Source: JAGQYH01 sp041393015
Lineage (GTDB): Bacteria; Bacteroidota; Bacteroidia; Chitinophagales; JADIYW01
Assembly: GCA_041393015.1 (NCBI GenBank)
Contig: JAWKKV010000007.1
Span: 1-64,000, forward strand
Reading direction: 5' to 3'
DNA length: 64,000 nt
Position 1 is the stretch's first letter. The number at the start of each line of letters is the position of its first letter. The notes beneath the pieces are model-generated. The model searched no databases and was not told the origin of the DNA. It saw nothing but the letters and a program-made list of their open reading frames with translations. Positions 39,546 through 49,855 of the stretch are shown piece after piece. Position numbers and translations under genes: made by a program.

Positions 39546-40275
39546 CTAATTAAATTTCATTTTCATAGTCATTTTAATCTTAAAGTTACCAAACTTTTCA
39601 AGGGCTTCTCCTTCCTTCCACATTGTGTCTAAGGCAATATTTTCTTTGAAAGTATCCATACTTTCCAAGAATCCATCATGCTTGAAAGCATTCATCTCAG
39701 ATACACAAGTTAATCTACCAAAAGTATCAACTTCTAAAATATCATCTTCTTTAAGAAATTTATTGATAGAATTATTAAATATCATAAAACCACCGTTTAT
39801 ATAAAATGAGGCTACGGGTTTCTCTGAAAATAGAACAATCTTGTTTTCCTCAATTTTGCTATACCATATTGTAATTGCGGCTTAACTAGGCTTATAGTAG
39901 CTATTTGATCTCTACTGTTATGAAAATCAAATAGCTCTTTCAAATTGATATTACTTAAGCCATCAGCATAAGTTACCATAAATGCTTTCCTTCCAAATAA
40001 GGTAACACCTGTCTAATTCTTTCACCAGTTTGAGTTTCAATACCAGTATCTATGCATTCAATATTCCAGCTTTTCTGTTCTAAGGTTTCAATATAATTTT
40101 AATTTCTAACCCTCTATAACCTATACAAAGAATAAAATCATTGAATCCATAATGAAATATTTAAATAAATGCCAAGAATAGGAACATTGCCTATCGTGGC
40201 CAATGCTTTCGGCAATTCATTATATTGATTAGTATACCGAATACCTTTCCCTCCGCATAGTATAACCACTTTCAT
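39546..40275 (-). pseudogene. rfbF: Glucose-1-phosphate cytidylyltransferase, frameshifted
   Basis: From ATG 40275 it reads MKVVILCGGKGIRY and NELPKALATIGNVPIL, the nucleotidyl-transferase GG..R....PK block, then breaks into several frames. The last 79 residues are open (39785-39546) with FKHDGFLESMDTFKENIALD and LDTMWKEGEALEKF, diagnostic of RfbF (its relatives end with GFWQCMDT-like and LWE.G.APW segments). The enzyme makes CDP-glucose from CTP and glucose-1-phosphate, the substrate of the RfbG remnant on the other strand. About 243 residues if repaired. Convergent with the radical SAM gene, 22 bp apart. Confidence 0.8.
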
Positions 40276-40315
40276 TATTTTTAATTTAAATTTTCACTAA
40301 AAACTTTAAACTACT

Positions 40316-40948
40316 TTATTTAAATCTCTCTATCATTAATCTATAAATAACAAGAAATAAGTGCGGTATGTTTATTTTTCCATCCCCCACTCTTTTATCA
40401 TAACTTATAGCTACTTCCAAAATTTTAAATCTCCTAAGTCCAACTGCATAAATTTGAGGTTCTATATCAAAGCTTTGAGCAGTTAGAAAAGGTTTAAACT
40501 TATTGACATCAATCAATCTAAATCCAGAAGCCATATCTTTCACTTTTGCGCAAAAAAGGAAATTGGTAACAAAATTCATAAAATAATTAGCAATCCTTCT
40601 TAAAAAGGATATATTTTTCATGGGTCTTACTCCTACAACCATATCATATTGATTGGCGTTTTCAATTAGCCGCGGGATATCTTCAGGATGATAAGTTTGA
40701 TCGCAATCAATTGTTATTACTTTATTATAATTATTATTTTCTGCATATTCCATACATTTTATAATGGCTGATCCTTTTCCAAACTTATCTCTCATTAATA
40801 CTTTTGCCCATTTTTTGCAATCGGAACTGTTTGATGGTAGACCATCCGTAATTACAATTAGATCAAAATTTAATGCTCTTATTCGATTGACCATGGGCTT
40901 AACATTAATCTCTTCATTATATGTAGGAAGACAAACAAGAATTCTCAT
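40316..40948 (-). CDS. GT2-family glycosyltransferase (short DPM1-like)
   Basis: 210 residues and intact, in the middle of a frameshifted region. MRILVCLPTYNEEINVKPMV opens the GT-A fold, DKFGKGSAIIKCMEYA the base-binding loop, VITIDCDQTYHPEDIPRLIE the DxD metal site; MASGFRLIDVNKF and FDIEPQIYAVG complete the family signature. No C-terminal membrane segments. It should make a polyprenyl-phosphate sugar, perhaps for the membrane protein whose gene ends about 12 bp upstream. Confidence 0.85.
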   Translation of the reverse strand: MRILVCLPTYNEEINVKPMVNRIRALNFDLIVITDGLPSNSSDCKKWAKVLMRDKFGKGSAIIKCMEYAENNNYNKVITIDCDQTYHPEDIPRLIENANQYDMVVGVRPMKNISFLRRIANYFMNFVTNFLFCAKVKDMASGFRLIDVNKFKPFLTAQSFDIEPQIYAVGLRRFKILEVAISYDKRVGDGKINIPHLFLVIYRLMIERFK

Positions 40949-40959
40949 TTACCAATAGT

Positions 40960-42595
40960 TTTAAAGATAACTGCCTCGAATCTTCTTTCATAAAAACTAA
41001 AAGTGGAGATTTTTTAAAATATTTCAAAATATCTAATTCAGTTGGGTGATAAACTAAATTTTTTATGAAATACAATATAATCTAACTGGTTTTCATCAAT
41101 TAAAGATACATCAGGTTATCATTTTCATTAATTTTTGTCATTAGTTCATTATTTCTTATCCTAGAAAGAGAGGAATAGCCCACAGATCATTTATAATATT
41201 TTGATGATGAAAAGTCTGCCATCCATGTAAATGTATTCCCTTCGATATTCGTTATTGGCCAACTCTTTTCACTACTAGTGAATAAACTAGAAGGAAAATC
41301 TGCTAGGATGTGGATTACACTATTGGAGCTATCTTGCACGTATTGATAAATCTTTGGGATCTCTTTAACTATTCTTTGATTATTTACATAAAAACTTTAT
41401 ATTCTATATTTCAAGCAAAAATATGCCTAAAACAAAATTATAGAAAACAGTGTTTTGCTTTTATTTTGTTTTCAATTTTGATATAACCAAATGAGAAGCA
41501 ACAATAGTCAAGATTATTAATGTGACAGTATAAAACCTATAGGACTGCCTAAAATATTTACCTAATACATTCCAATCAAACAAAATGTTAAAGGTGAAGG
41601 ACAATTCCAACCAAGAATATTAAAATTATAACTTCCAAAGGAAAAAATTAAAGTAAATAGACCAATTAAGAAATAGCGTCGTTTGTTTTTAAACTTAACG
41701 AATGCTAATTATGAATAGGCAAATAATTAAAATCCCATTGTTCGCTCTAAAACCTATCCATTCTCCATTTTGAAACCATCCATAAATAACATTTCCTGAA
41801 AAGATGATATAAAGCTTTTGGGTTTATGGTAAATTGATCAAGATTAATAATCGATCCATCAACTGGATTATAAGCATTAATTAGTTCTGGATTTGCTATT
41901 TTAAGTATAGTTGGAAATGCACACAATAAGATTATCATGAAAGCAATTACTAAAGGAATTTATATGTTTGAATTCTCCTTTCCAAATTTGCATCAAATAA
42001 AACCCACTAAAAAAAACACCTCCTAATAGAAAATAGTAGCCAGAAAAGAAAACTGAAATCCCAATAAAACTGTTGATAAATAGAAATATCTAATTTTAGA
42101 TTCTCATTAAATCTAAGTGCAAAATACATGGAATACAATATTGGAAAAACCGAGATCATTTAGCAACTCAATATTTGATAGCATATAACATGAAGAAGAA
42201 AAAAACAATCCAAAAATTAAAGCAGCTCGTGTATGTTTTGTCAGATGTTCTATTATTTTATAAATCGAATGTCCATTTAGCACACACATAACTACTAATA
42301 TGATGTAAGTAGCAAAGTAATCAATTGCCCCTAAAAACTTAGATATAATAAATAGCAATGTATGTCCGTATGAGTTTTCTAGGAATAATGCAGACCCCTT
42401 CAACGGAGTAAAGGAATTTCCGTAATTTCCTAATCCCAAAAATTCCTTTATGTTAAAAAAATACTCTTTAAATAGACTTGTATGTACAATAACATCTGAA
42501 TTACCAGCGAAAGAACCGCTCAATGGGAATGGTAAAAAATAAAGACAAAAAAATAAATAGATTACTATTGGATAGTTATAAAACTTAAACTTCAT
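40960..42595 (-). pseudogene. Polytopic membrane protein, decayed (paralogue B)
   Basis: Opens with 160 intact residues (42595-42113): YPIVIYLFFCLYFLPFPLSG, FAGNSDVIVHTSLFKEYFFN, GLGNYGNSFTPLKGS, then more membrane segments. Later pieces: LKIANPELINAYNPVDGS and TINPKALYHLF (near 41938-41747), and near the end SRIRNNELMTKINEND and a PTELDILKYFKKSP segment. The same landmarks occur in the copy at 33090-34803 (FPGNLDVILHASVFNEYILK; ELFNPVEAYENYSWLYSLD; RMKNNELITTIEKG). About 545 residues if repaired. Probably a GT-C-type or YfhO-like membrane protein working with the GT2 gene just downstream. Confidence 0.6.
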
Positions 42596-42662
42596 ATTGC
42601 TCGCCCTTGGATAAAAATAAAAAATATGCCCACATTTAAATCATTAAAGCTGATTATAAATT

Positions 42663-43472
42663 TTAGGAAATCAATCGATTTACATCCTTTTGACTAGCTG
42701 ATGAATGTCCAAATTTAAATTTTCGTATCAGTTCACCTTCTTGATCTATTTTATTGATTATACATTGGCAATATGTCATCATCAACTTTAGCTCTTCAAC
42801 AAGTCCTGTTTTATCGGCTATGTAATGGATGCTAGGAAATTCCGATGCACACATCGCATGGTTGATTGCGATTCTTACATTATTGGTTTTGTTTGGTGGC
42901 GAACCATGAAACAACTTATGGTCGTAAATAACTGCATCGCCTGATTTTAATGCTAAGCTTCTCTTTTAAATTTCTTACCTTTTAAATCTTTTTGTTCTCA
43001 AATACAACGCTAAACCAGGTCCACATCTAAATGAATTTCCTAATTGATGAGGAAGCTTCTAAGACCCATAGATTTCCGTTGTTTTCATTGGTGTCTTCCA
43101 ATGGACACCAAATGGTTACTGATTTGCTTTTAGTTTCATCCACCATATTCCAATCTAAATGAAAATCAAAAAAACTCTCTTTTCCAGGTTCTTTAACAGT
43201 GTAATTCGATACTAAATTTCTATAATCTTTTAAATACTGATTGGCTCGAGGGCAATAAAACCTCGCTTATGACCTCTGTGACTTTTCGTCGATATGTAAT
43301 GTTTGAACTATGCATTGAAGCATGAAAACCTTTACCTAAGTCATTATCTAAGCAAAAATATTGGTTTCTTAGATGTTCCACCTCATTTTTTATCTAAAAA
43401 CTGATTAATCACAACGTAACCAAATCTCTCAAAAGAATCTTGATACGATTCATTCTTAAATGTTACTCTCAT
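42663..43472 (-). pseudogene. PhyH-type Fe(II)/2-oxoglutarate dioxygenase 1, frameshifted
   Basis: ATG 43472, MRVTFKNESYQDSFERFGYV, the usual 'nGyvvi..fl' opening; then pieces GKGFHASMHSSNITYRRKV, FFDFHLDWNMVDETKSKSVT with the iron-binding HxD (HLD), CPLEDTNENNGNLWVLEAS, and the open 3' part (42914-42663) with LFHGSPPNKTNNVRIAINHA, where the distal His and the 2-oxoglutarate-binding Arg sit. About 268 residues if repaired. It hydroxylates or otherwise oxidises a small molecule or sugar; substrate unknown. First of six such genes between 42663 and 48866. Confidence 0.75.
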
Positions 43473-43885
43473 TATTTATAATTTTCAAAAATTCCGCTCA
43501 CAAAATCTATAAGATAATACATCTCTAAGTCATTAAATATATTGTATTTTATTTCCATTTCATATTCAACCATATCCACAATCAATGGAGTATGTGTTTG
43601 CTTCCATTATTAACACATAAAAGACAATAAGCCATTAAAAAGCACCCAACTATTAGAAAAGCCAATCATGATATTCCTATCATAAATACAGTGCCGATAC
43701 CAAATATTTTTTCAACCATAATATTAAACTTAGATTCCTTTTTACTGATTAAATTATAAACAAAGGGCAGCTCACATATCAGTCTGGCTATAGCATATAA
43801 ACCAATATTAACCTGCCTAATTATCCAAAGCAAATACTCTTCCTTCATGATTACAAAGTAATAAGTTTAAAGAATAATTTAAGCC
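43473..43885 (-). other. Unassigned spacer with a 60-codon hydrophobic frame
   Basis: Between dioxygenase genes 1 and 2. An open minus-strand frame at 43848-43666 (LLWIIRQVNIGLYAIARLIC; FGIGTVFMIGIS) has two hydrophobic stretches and may continue, broken, toward 43490. It could be the remnant of a small membrane protein; the family is not recognised. Confidence 0.3.
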
Positions 43886-44653
43886 CTATGCTTTTTTTAT
43901 ATTAGTTTGCGCAATAATAGGAGCATTTGGTTTTTCACCAGGAACAAAACAATTAAAAAAATGACGATCTACTTTATAAGCTGTTAACTGATTGCTTTCT
44001 TTGAAATAATGTAATGGAGTCGCCGCTTTAGGAACACATACACAGCCAAATGCGGGTCTACTCTTATTGGTTTTTATTAGCATTAGAAAAGTGAATTAAG
44101 GCTGAATCATATAATACAGCATAACCCTAAAGAAGTGTTTATCAAAGTAGATTTCCATCTAATAATGGATTCATATGGTTTAAGATTGTTTGAAAAGGAG
44201 TATAACGAATAGGAAGCGGCAACAAATGGCTTTTTTGGCAAAACATTCAAACCTCCATTATCTCGTCCAGTATCACAAAGGGCTACCCAAACATTAAAAG
44301 ATCTAAATGTTTCCTCATCTACATAAGAAGTCCAATCTTGATGTAAACCCACTTTATGTGTTGAATTTGGCTTTTTAGCTAAAAGTTGGCAAATAAGGTT
44401 TAAACCCGTCAATAATTTCATCTAAATGAACTTCTATTTTTCGCACAAATATTATGCTTATCTCCGCTTTTTTAGATGAATCTGTGGCGTTCATTGTAGT
44501 ACTAAACTCAGCTTTGGTTTCTTCAACATTCTTACTGTAATAATCCAAAACTACTTCACATTCCGATTTCGTTAAAAATGGAACAATTACATATCCATTC
44601 TTTTTAAAGGATTCATTTAATTCAGCTACTTTAAAATTGGGAAACTTATCCAT
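43886..44653 (-). pseudogene. PhyH-type dioxygenase 2, frameshifted
   Basis: ATG 44653: FPNFKVAELNESFKKNGYVI, then frameshift; the second piece has KPNSTHKVGLHQDWTSYVDE with the HQD iron motif and FNVWVALCDTGRDNGGLNVL; the tail 44083-43886 reads KSRPAFGCVCVPKAATPLHY and KVDRHFFNCFVPGEKPNAP. The stretch carrying the distal His (about 44100) is damaged. Its ATG overlaps the stop of dioxygenase 3 as TAATG (44655-44651), clear translational coupling. Confidence 0.7.
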
Positions 44654-45495
44654 TATGCTTTCACTAAAGCTTCAAAACTTTTTCTGTTTTTAATCGGCGT
44701 AAACTGAAACTTAATTTTATCAATCATAGGCACGCCAACGGGTTTTGAATGCATATCAAAATCGGCAAAAAATTGTGAATTAACCTGATAAACTTCTAAT
44801 TCTCATTTTTTACATTTGGACAATAATAATGAATGGGTGTAGCTTCTTTAGGTGTCATAATTAATTGAATGGTTCCTCTGTCCATAGAGGATGAATTGTC
44901 GCGAGAATAATGTAGAGCATCATCTAATATAGCAACTTGAAATTATGCCCTTAATTCTAATGGCACCATATATTTTCGCTTAATGGGCTTTTCTATTCGC
45001 CAAAAACCCAAGGAATTAGATGGACTTCAGGGTTAATGAATTATGTGTTCAGGGAACTATTTCTAATGTGCCATTTTTTCTCACATCATAAAGGAATCCA
45101 AACAGAAACAGATGTATATTTTGATTCGTCCACAAATGTCCAATTTTGATGTAAAGGAACTTCTCCTTTACCTGGTTTCTTGTTGAATAAATTAACGATT
45201 AATGGTTCATAATTATCTAAACCTCATCTAACATTGGTTTAAAAAATTGATAATCCTCTCCATAACCATTCTCTTGTAGTCCGCATCTTTATTAAAAAGC
45301 TCAATTCATATGATGCTTTTATTTTGACGTTGTTTTTATCAGTTCCACTTTGTAATTCATTTAACAATTGAAACAACTCCTTTAATCTCACTTCATTTAA
45401 AAGCGATAAAGTAACATACCCGTCTTTATTAAAACGTTGCTCCAAATTGTTGTCTAAAAAATATTTTTCTTCATACTCTAAATAAGTTTTCAATT
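44653..45495 (-). pseudogene. PhyH-type dioxygenase 3, frameshifted, HQN in place of HQD
   Basis: Open N-terminal piece from about 45495 (LEYEEKYFLDNNLEQRFNKD, GYVTLSLLNEVRLKELFQLL). After shifts: NLFNKKPGKGEV, then PLHQNWTFVDESKYTSVSVW, where the first iron motif reads H-Q-N, not the family H-x-D. Next LYDVRKNGTLEIVP, and KSFEALVKA ending in the TAATG overlap with dioxygenase 2. The codon at the Asp position is AAT (GAT expected); this could be a real loss of the iron ligand or one more sequence error. About 275 residues if repaired. Confidence 0.6.
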
Positions 45496-45499
45496 CTAG

Positions 45500-46337
45500 A
45501 ATGAGAAAAAGTCTTTTCACTCTATTTTTAAGCTGATAGCTTTCAAACCTTTGCTCATTCAAAATCGGTCAAAATCATAAAAGAATTTTTTATTGAGCTT
45601 TAACTGCGGTAATAGTTCAATTCTATTCTGAAGATAAGCCTGAATCTACACTATATTCTCTTATGTATTTTCATTTTGCTACATATAAAAGTAAATATTT
45701 TCAGCATCTTTCTCTTTTAAAATGGAAGTAACAGCAATTCTTAAGGTCACTCGTAAGATTAGGTGGTGAAGCATGTAATAAGCGATGGTGCCAAACCAAT
45801 GCTTCCACCTTAACAAATACAATGGTTGAACAGTATAATTCTCACTTATCCATTTCGTATTTATAAATTGATCTTCCACTCAGGACCTCTTATAATTGTT
45901 AAGCTGATGAGAATATACCGCCACCGTAAAGCACCATTGTACTCCGTTAAATCAACCAACAGGAATCCATATTGCATAAGAGTCAAATTCGTTTTCATGC
46001 ACATAAGCCCAATCTTGGTGCCATTTCATATCACTTTCTTTTCCTTGCTCCTTTACCATAAAGTTGGCATAGAGCTGATGATCAAGAAAATTAGGTTGAA
46101 AAATATGATTGAACTTATGATAAACAACATCTTTTATAATTCGATCTACTTCCTTTTTGTAGGATAAGTCGGTATGGAACATAGTTGCATGAAATCCATT
46201 TAAATTTGGTTGTGATGTTTATCTAAATAAAAGCTTTTAAATTGATTATTTCCTCCTTGCTTAAATAAGGAAATGATACCCAACCGTTTTGCTAGATGAT
46301 TCTGAAGGGTGGAATCTAAAAATAAAGATGTTTTCAT
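45500..46337 (-). pseudogene. PhyH-type dioxygenase 4, frameshifted
   Basis: ATG 46337 (MKTSLFLDSTLQNHLAK), then after a shift NGWVSFPYLSKEEIINLKAF. The open piece 46182-45952 gives YHKFNHIFQPNFLDHQLYAN and MKWHQDWAYVHENEFDSYAI with the HQD motif. Downstream, broken frames contain LLHASPPNLTSDL with the distal His and SFLKEKD-like tail, ending near LNEQRFESYQLKNRVK. Closely packed before dioxygenase 3 on the same strand. Confidence 0.65.
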
Positions 46338-46830
46338 TATTTAAACCATTTAGATAAAATGCGCTTCTTTTAACAGCTGAATTTCTATGTATTTGAGTAT
46401 TGGTATTACCTAACTTACTGATGAAATTCTTTCGACAAACAATGTCATTGAGATCATAATAATATAAACATGTCACTGCAACGATCATAATTGTCATATA
46501 CAACTATTAATTGTTGAATATGCTCAGGCAAAAGAACGACAATCCCATGAATCCCATCTTGTTATGGTAAGTACACAAACAATTCGTTTTTAATGTAGTG
46601 ACAAGGTGCAATATCCCATTGTTGGTAAATATCATGCATAGTTGAACTAAAATAACCAATAATAAAGATATAGTTTTATATATCCTATTTAATTTGTTTG
46701 GTAAAAGTATTCAAAACACATATTTTTCTTTGTGCGATCTTGCAGTATTATATCTTTAATGGGCTATGTTACGTATTCTTTTTGGTTTTTAGTAACTATC
46801 ATTTCATTGAGTTCAATTCAGAGTTAGGTT
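46338..46830. other. Unassigned 490-bp stretch
   Basis: No intact gene. On the minus strand a broken reading exists (YQQWDIAPCHYIKNELFVYL; HGIVVLLPEHIQQLIVVYDN), and 46503-46261 is an 80-codon frame that partly overlaps the start of dioxygenase 4. I do not recognise either. The block also separates the minus-strand genes from the + strand SGNH-like remnant. Confidence 0.3.
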
Positions 46831-46839
46831 ATTTCAATA

Positions 46840-47252
46840 CTGCAGTAGATGTTAATTGAAGAATTAGAAATCCTTAAAACGCAAAGGACATTCTATCTTA
46901 TACAATTAGACATGATGAAAACGGAGCTCGATACACTGGCGACAAATGCTCTAACCATTACCACAATAGTCTTCTTCTATGGTTGTTCTGTTAGTTAGGG
47001 GTAATATCGTATGTGATTCTTCCACTTTTCCTTATAAAGTACAAACGGGCATTAGGTGAAGGCACTTGTGTTAAAAATTATGGTATTATGAAGCTACAGT
47101 ACTTTACAAGCTTATCTTCTGTTTGAGCAAAATCTTGCAATGGGAGAGACACACCAACTATTGCAGCAAGATTATGGCTCATTTCAAGACGATAAAACAT
47201 ACGCCGTGTTACCTCAAAAAATTATTGCGTACTTTAAAGCAACTAAATTTGA
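46840..47252 (+). pseudogene. SGNH/GDSL-hydrolase-like fragment
   Basis: Read across several frames on + : YSIRHDENGARYTGDKCSNH, YHNIVFFYGCSVTEGNGVSD, SSTFPYKVQ, KNYGIMKLQ, then MGETHQLLQQDYGSF and YAVLPQKIIAYFKATKFD to a TAA. The FFGCS-x-TxGxGV...tfPy pattern is that of SGNH hydrolases found in polysaccharide loci, which act as sugar O-acetyl esterases or similar. Only the N-terminal part can be followed and every piece needs a frame change. It lies 12 bp upstream of dioxygenase 5. Confidence 0.4.
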
Positions 47253-47264
47253 TTAATTTACACT

Positions 47265-48044
47265 ATGTCTATTTCCAAATTTTTCATCAACGAACATCAT
47301 CAACAAGAATTCGAAAAAAATGGATTTTGAAACATCAATTAGTTGAAAACAAAGAAAATATTACAGCTACAAACATTGTATCAAAAATTTTTCCCTAATC
47401 TTCAAAGCAAGCAATTCGTTTATTCCAACTTTACCAATAACTGAGAAGTTAATTTAGCAATTCAGAAAGCATTAAGCAAACAATACTTCCTAGCCTTAAC
47501 AAAATTGTAAAGATTATAGAACAATAATTAGCTTGTTTTACATTAAATACCAGGAAAAAATTCTAAATTCTATGTTCACAGAGATTGGACCATTGTTGAT
47601 GAAAGTAAATATTCTTCTATCAATGTTTGGTTGCCTCTTATAGAAACAAACAAAACAAATGGCAATTTAATTGTTGTTCCTGGCTCCCATATAAAGAAAA
47701 CATTGAGAGAAGCCTGAACTAAATCTCCCTAAACCATCAATTAAAGAAAAATCAATCACTTTCTTAAAGAAAATATTTATACAAAACCAGGCGAGGCCAT
47801 TTTATTTGATCACGGATTAATTCATGGTTCTAAAAGCAATTGCTCCGACAAACCCAGAATAGTGGCAGCCCTTTCACTTATTCCTCATAAGGCTAAACTT
47901 ATACACTATCATCAAGACAATAATGGGCAAATAAAAAAAATATGAAGTAAGCGATGATTTTTTTATTTGCATCTTAACAATGACATAGCAATATCATTTG
48001 ATCATCAAAAACAAGTTGGCCTGATAAACATCAATAGCTATTAA
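47265..48044 (+). pseudogene. PhyH-type dioxygenase 5, frameshifted (opposite strand)
   Basis: ATG 47265: MSISKFFINEHHQQEFEKNG, stop after GF, then QTLYQKFFPNLQSKQF and NFTNNWEVNLAIQKALSKQY in other frames. SKFYVHRDWTIVDESKYSSI holds the HRD iron motif; NVWLPLIETNKTNGNLIVVP and ILFDHGLIHGSKSNCSDKPR give the distal His and Arg. It ends QKQVGLININSY, TAA 48042-48044. About 260 residues if repaired. The only one of the six on the + strand; converges with dioxygenase 6 (4-bp overlap). Confidence 0.7.
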
Positions 48045-48866
48045 ATCAACTGCTTCAGCACTTCTTTTCTAATTTTAGTCTTATCTATCACTTCAATCAA
48101 AGGATATTTTTCACTAGGTCGCCGTTCAAAATCTTCATTATAGAAATACTCAGGTGTCACTTCAAACATTTCTACTTTACCTTCGGGTGTTTCTTTATCT
48201 TCATAAAAGTGTAAAAATGGATGATCTTTCGGATGTAAATAATAATTTATAGCGACTCTAGTTTTAAAAGTATAATTAGGAGGCGAAGAATGAATCAAAG
48301 CACTATGAAAAAACAATACTTCTCCTTTCTTCATTTTAAGTGGCTCCATCATTTTACTTAATTCTTTCACTTTATCTTTTAACGGCCACTCAACGTTTAA
48401 AAGACCGCTGATGAATACCCCATGTATGACTTTCAGGTAAATAATGAAAACAACGTTCCATTTGTTTACATTTTGAAGTGGAATCCAAGCATAAACAGAA
48501 AATGTTTTTCGTTCATCTACATGAGAAGAATCTTGATGAGGACTCAATGCACTTTTACGAGAAGGTGGTTTTTAATTAAAAAGTACCTCCTATCAATCTT
48601 GTTTTAGCCCTTACAATATATCTTTTCCAATGCTTTAGGGACCACTTTTTCTATTTCTTCTTTCGCAAAGTTTCGTATTTCAGGATCAGGATAACGACCG
48701 CTGGGCCAAAAATTTTTACCAAATGAATGACCCAGTTTAACTTTTAACTGTTGATACGAGTTAAGTAGCTGATTTACTTCATTGTCTCTCTGCTATAAAA
48801 CGCCCTTATAAAAACCATCATTTTTAATAGCGTTATACACTTCACATGTAAGAAGATATCTTTCAT
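48041..48866 (-). pseudogene. PhyH-type dioxygenase 6, frameshifted
   Basis: The C-terminal 168 residues are open (48547-48041): SPHQDSSHVDERKTFSVYAW with the HQD motif, KKGEVLFFHSALIHSSPPNY with the distal His, FKTRVAINYYLHPKDHPFLH. Upstream, in other frames, the N-terminus reads VYNAIKNDGFYKGVL, LLNSYQQLKVKLGHSFGKNF and EIRNFAKEEIEKVVPKALEK, starting near ATG 48866. About 270 residues if repaired. It sits directly downstream of the UbiA-like gene. Confidence 0.7.
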
Positions 48867-49054
48867 GATTGTAAAAAAGTCATCAATTTATAAAAAATGG
48901 CTTTGCCCCATTCTTTGTATTGCTTAAATTAAAACTAACAATAGTAATAATGGAATTAACCAGAAAATTTTCAAAACTGAAAGGATTGTCAGAATCAATA
49001 ATGGAAACAACATTTCGTGAAAGAGATTGATGTTGCTTAGGAAGCCATAACTAC

Positions 49055-49838
49055 TCATCTTTTTCTCTTCGTTCGATGCACAAAACTATAGGCTACAATT
49101 AATAGATAGCCCGCTATCAAAATATAATTACAAGTTCTATCCAGTATAAAAAAACACACATGGCAATACTTCCAACGAAACATAATGTTTTTTTGAAAGG
49201 TCATTACTTTTGCGGTATCATATGAGTTTCCAATGCTTTTTTATTCCAATTTGTTGGTCGTTTTTGGCATCATTTAAAGTATGCAGTATATAGTTTCTTT
49301 GTCCGCGTAAAAATCCCCAAATAAATAACACCACTAATGATCCGGTAGCATCTTGCCGACCAATGGCAAATACAAAAACATACATTAACGTGCCGCTGTA
49401 TAAACTATCCAATACCAAGCTGGCTAACTTGTTTTTTTTCAATCGAAAAGGAGGAATAGAATATAAAATAAAACAAAGCATTTGTGCTATGACCAACAGA
49501 TAGAGATCAAAGTTTGACAATCTCAATTGAAAGCTAAAAAAGCATATTCCAATTACACTTAAAATGGTAAAACCAAACTTAAAACTGGATGATTTCCCTA
49601 CCAATAGATTCTTCTTGCCCGCCTTGGTATCATCTTTAATATCTGACCATTCTCCTATGAAAAAACCAAAAATGGCCGTAAAGATCATTAGCAGAAAAAC
49701 ATTGCCGAACATATATAATATTCTGAAATCAGGGGCTAAACTTAACTGCCCTAAAGCAAAGAATCCAAGTATTGGAGGAATGATATTATTCCACCAATCA
49801 TTCGTTCTAAGTACTTGAATAAACGCTTTTGCTTTCAA
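49055..49838 (-). pseudogene. UbiA-family prenyltransferase, one homopolymer frameshift
   Basis: 206 residues are open from ATG 49838; the frame then stops at 49218. Shortening the T6 run at 49237-49242 (+ strand) by one restores a path through IAGYLLIVAYSFVH to a TGA at 49055-49057, about 260 residues, near the family length. Visible: RTNDWWNNIIPPILGF, the first Asp-rich motif DIKDDTKAGK, and the second HTLNDAKNDQ, which bind Mg-diphosphate. UbiA enzymes transfer a prenyl chain to an aromatic or other acceptor in the inner membrane. A methyltransferase gene ends 17 bp upstream, so the pair likely acts on one prenylated product; whether it is menaquinone-related is not clear. Confidence 0.75.
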
Positions 49839-49855
49839 AATTTGTAAAGTTGTTA

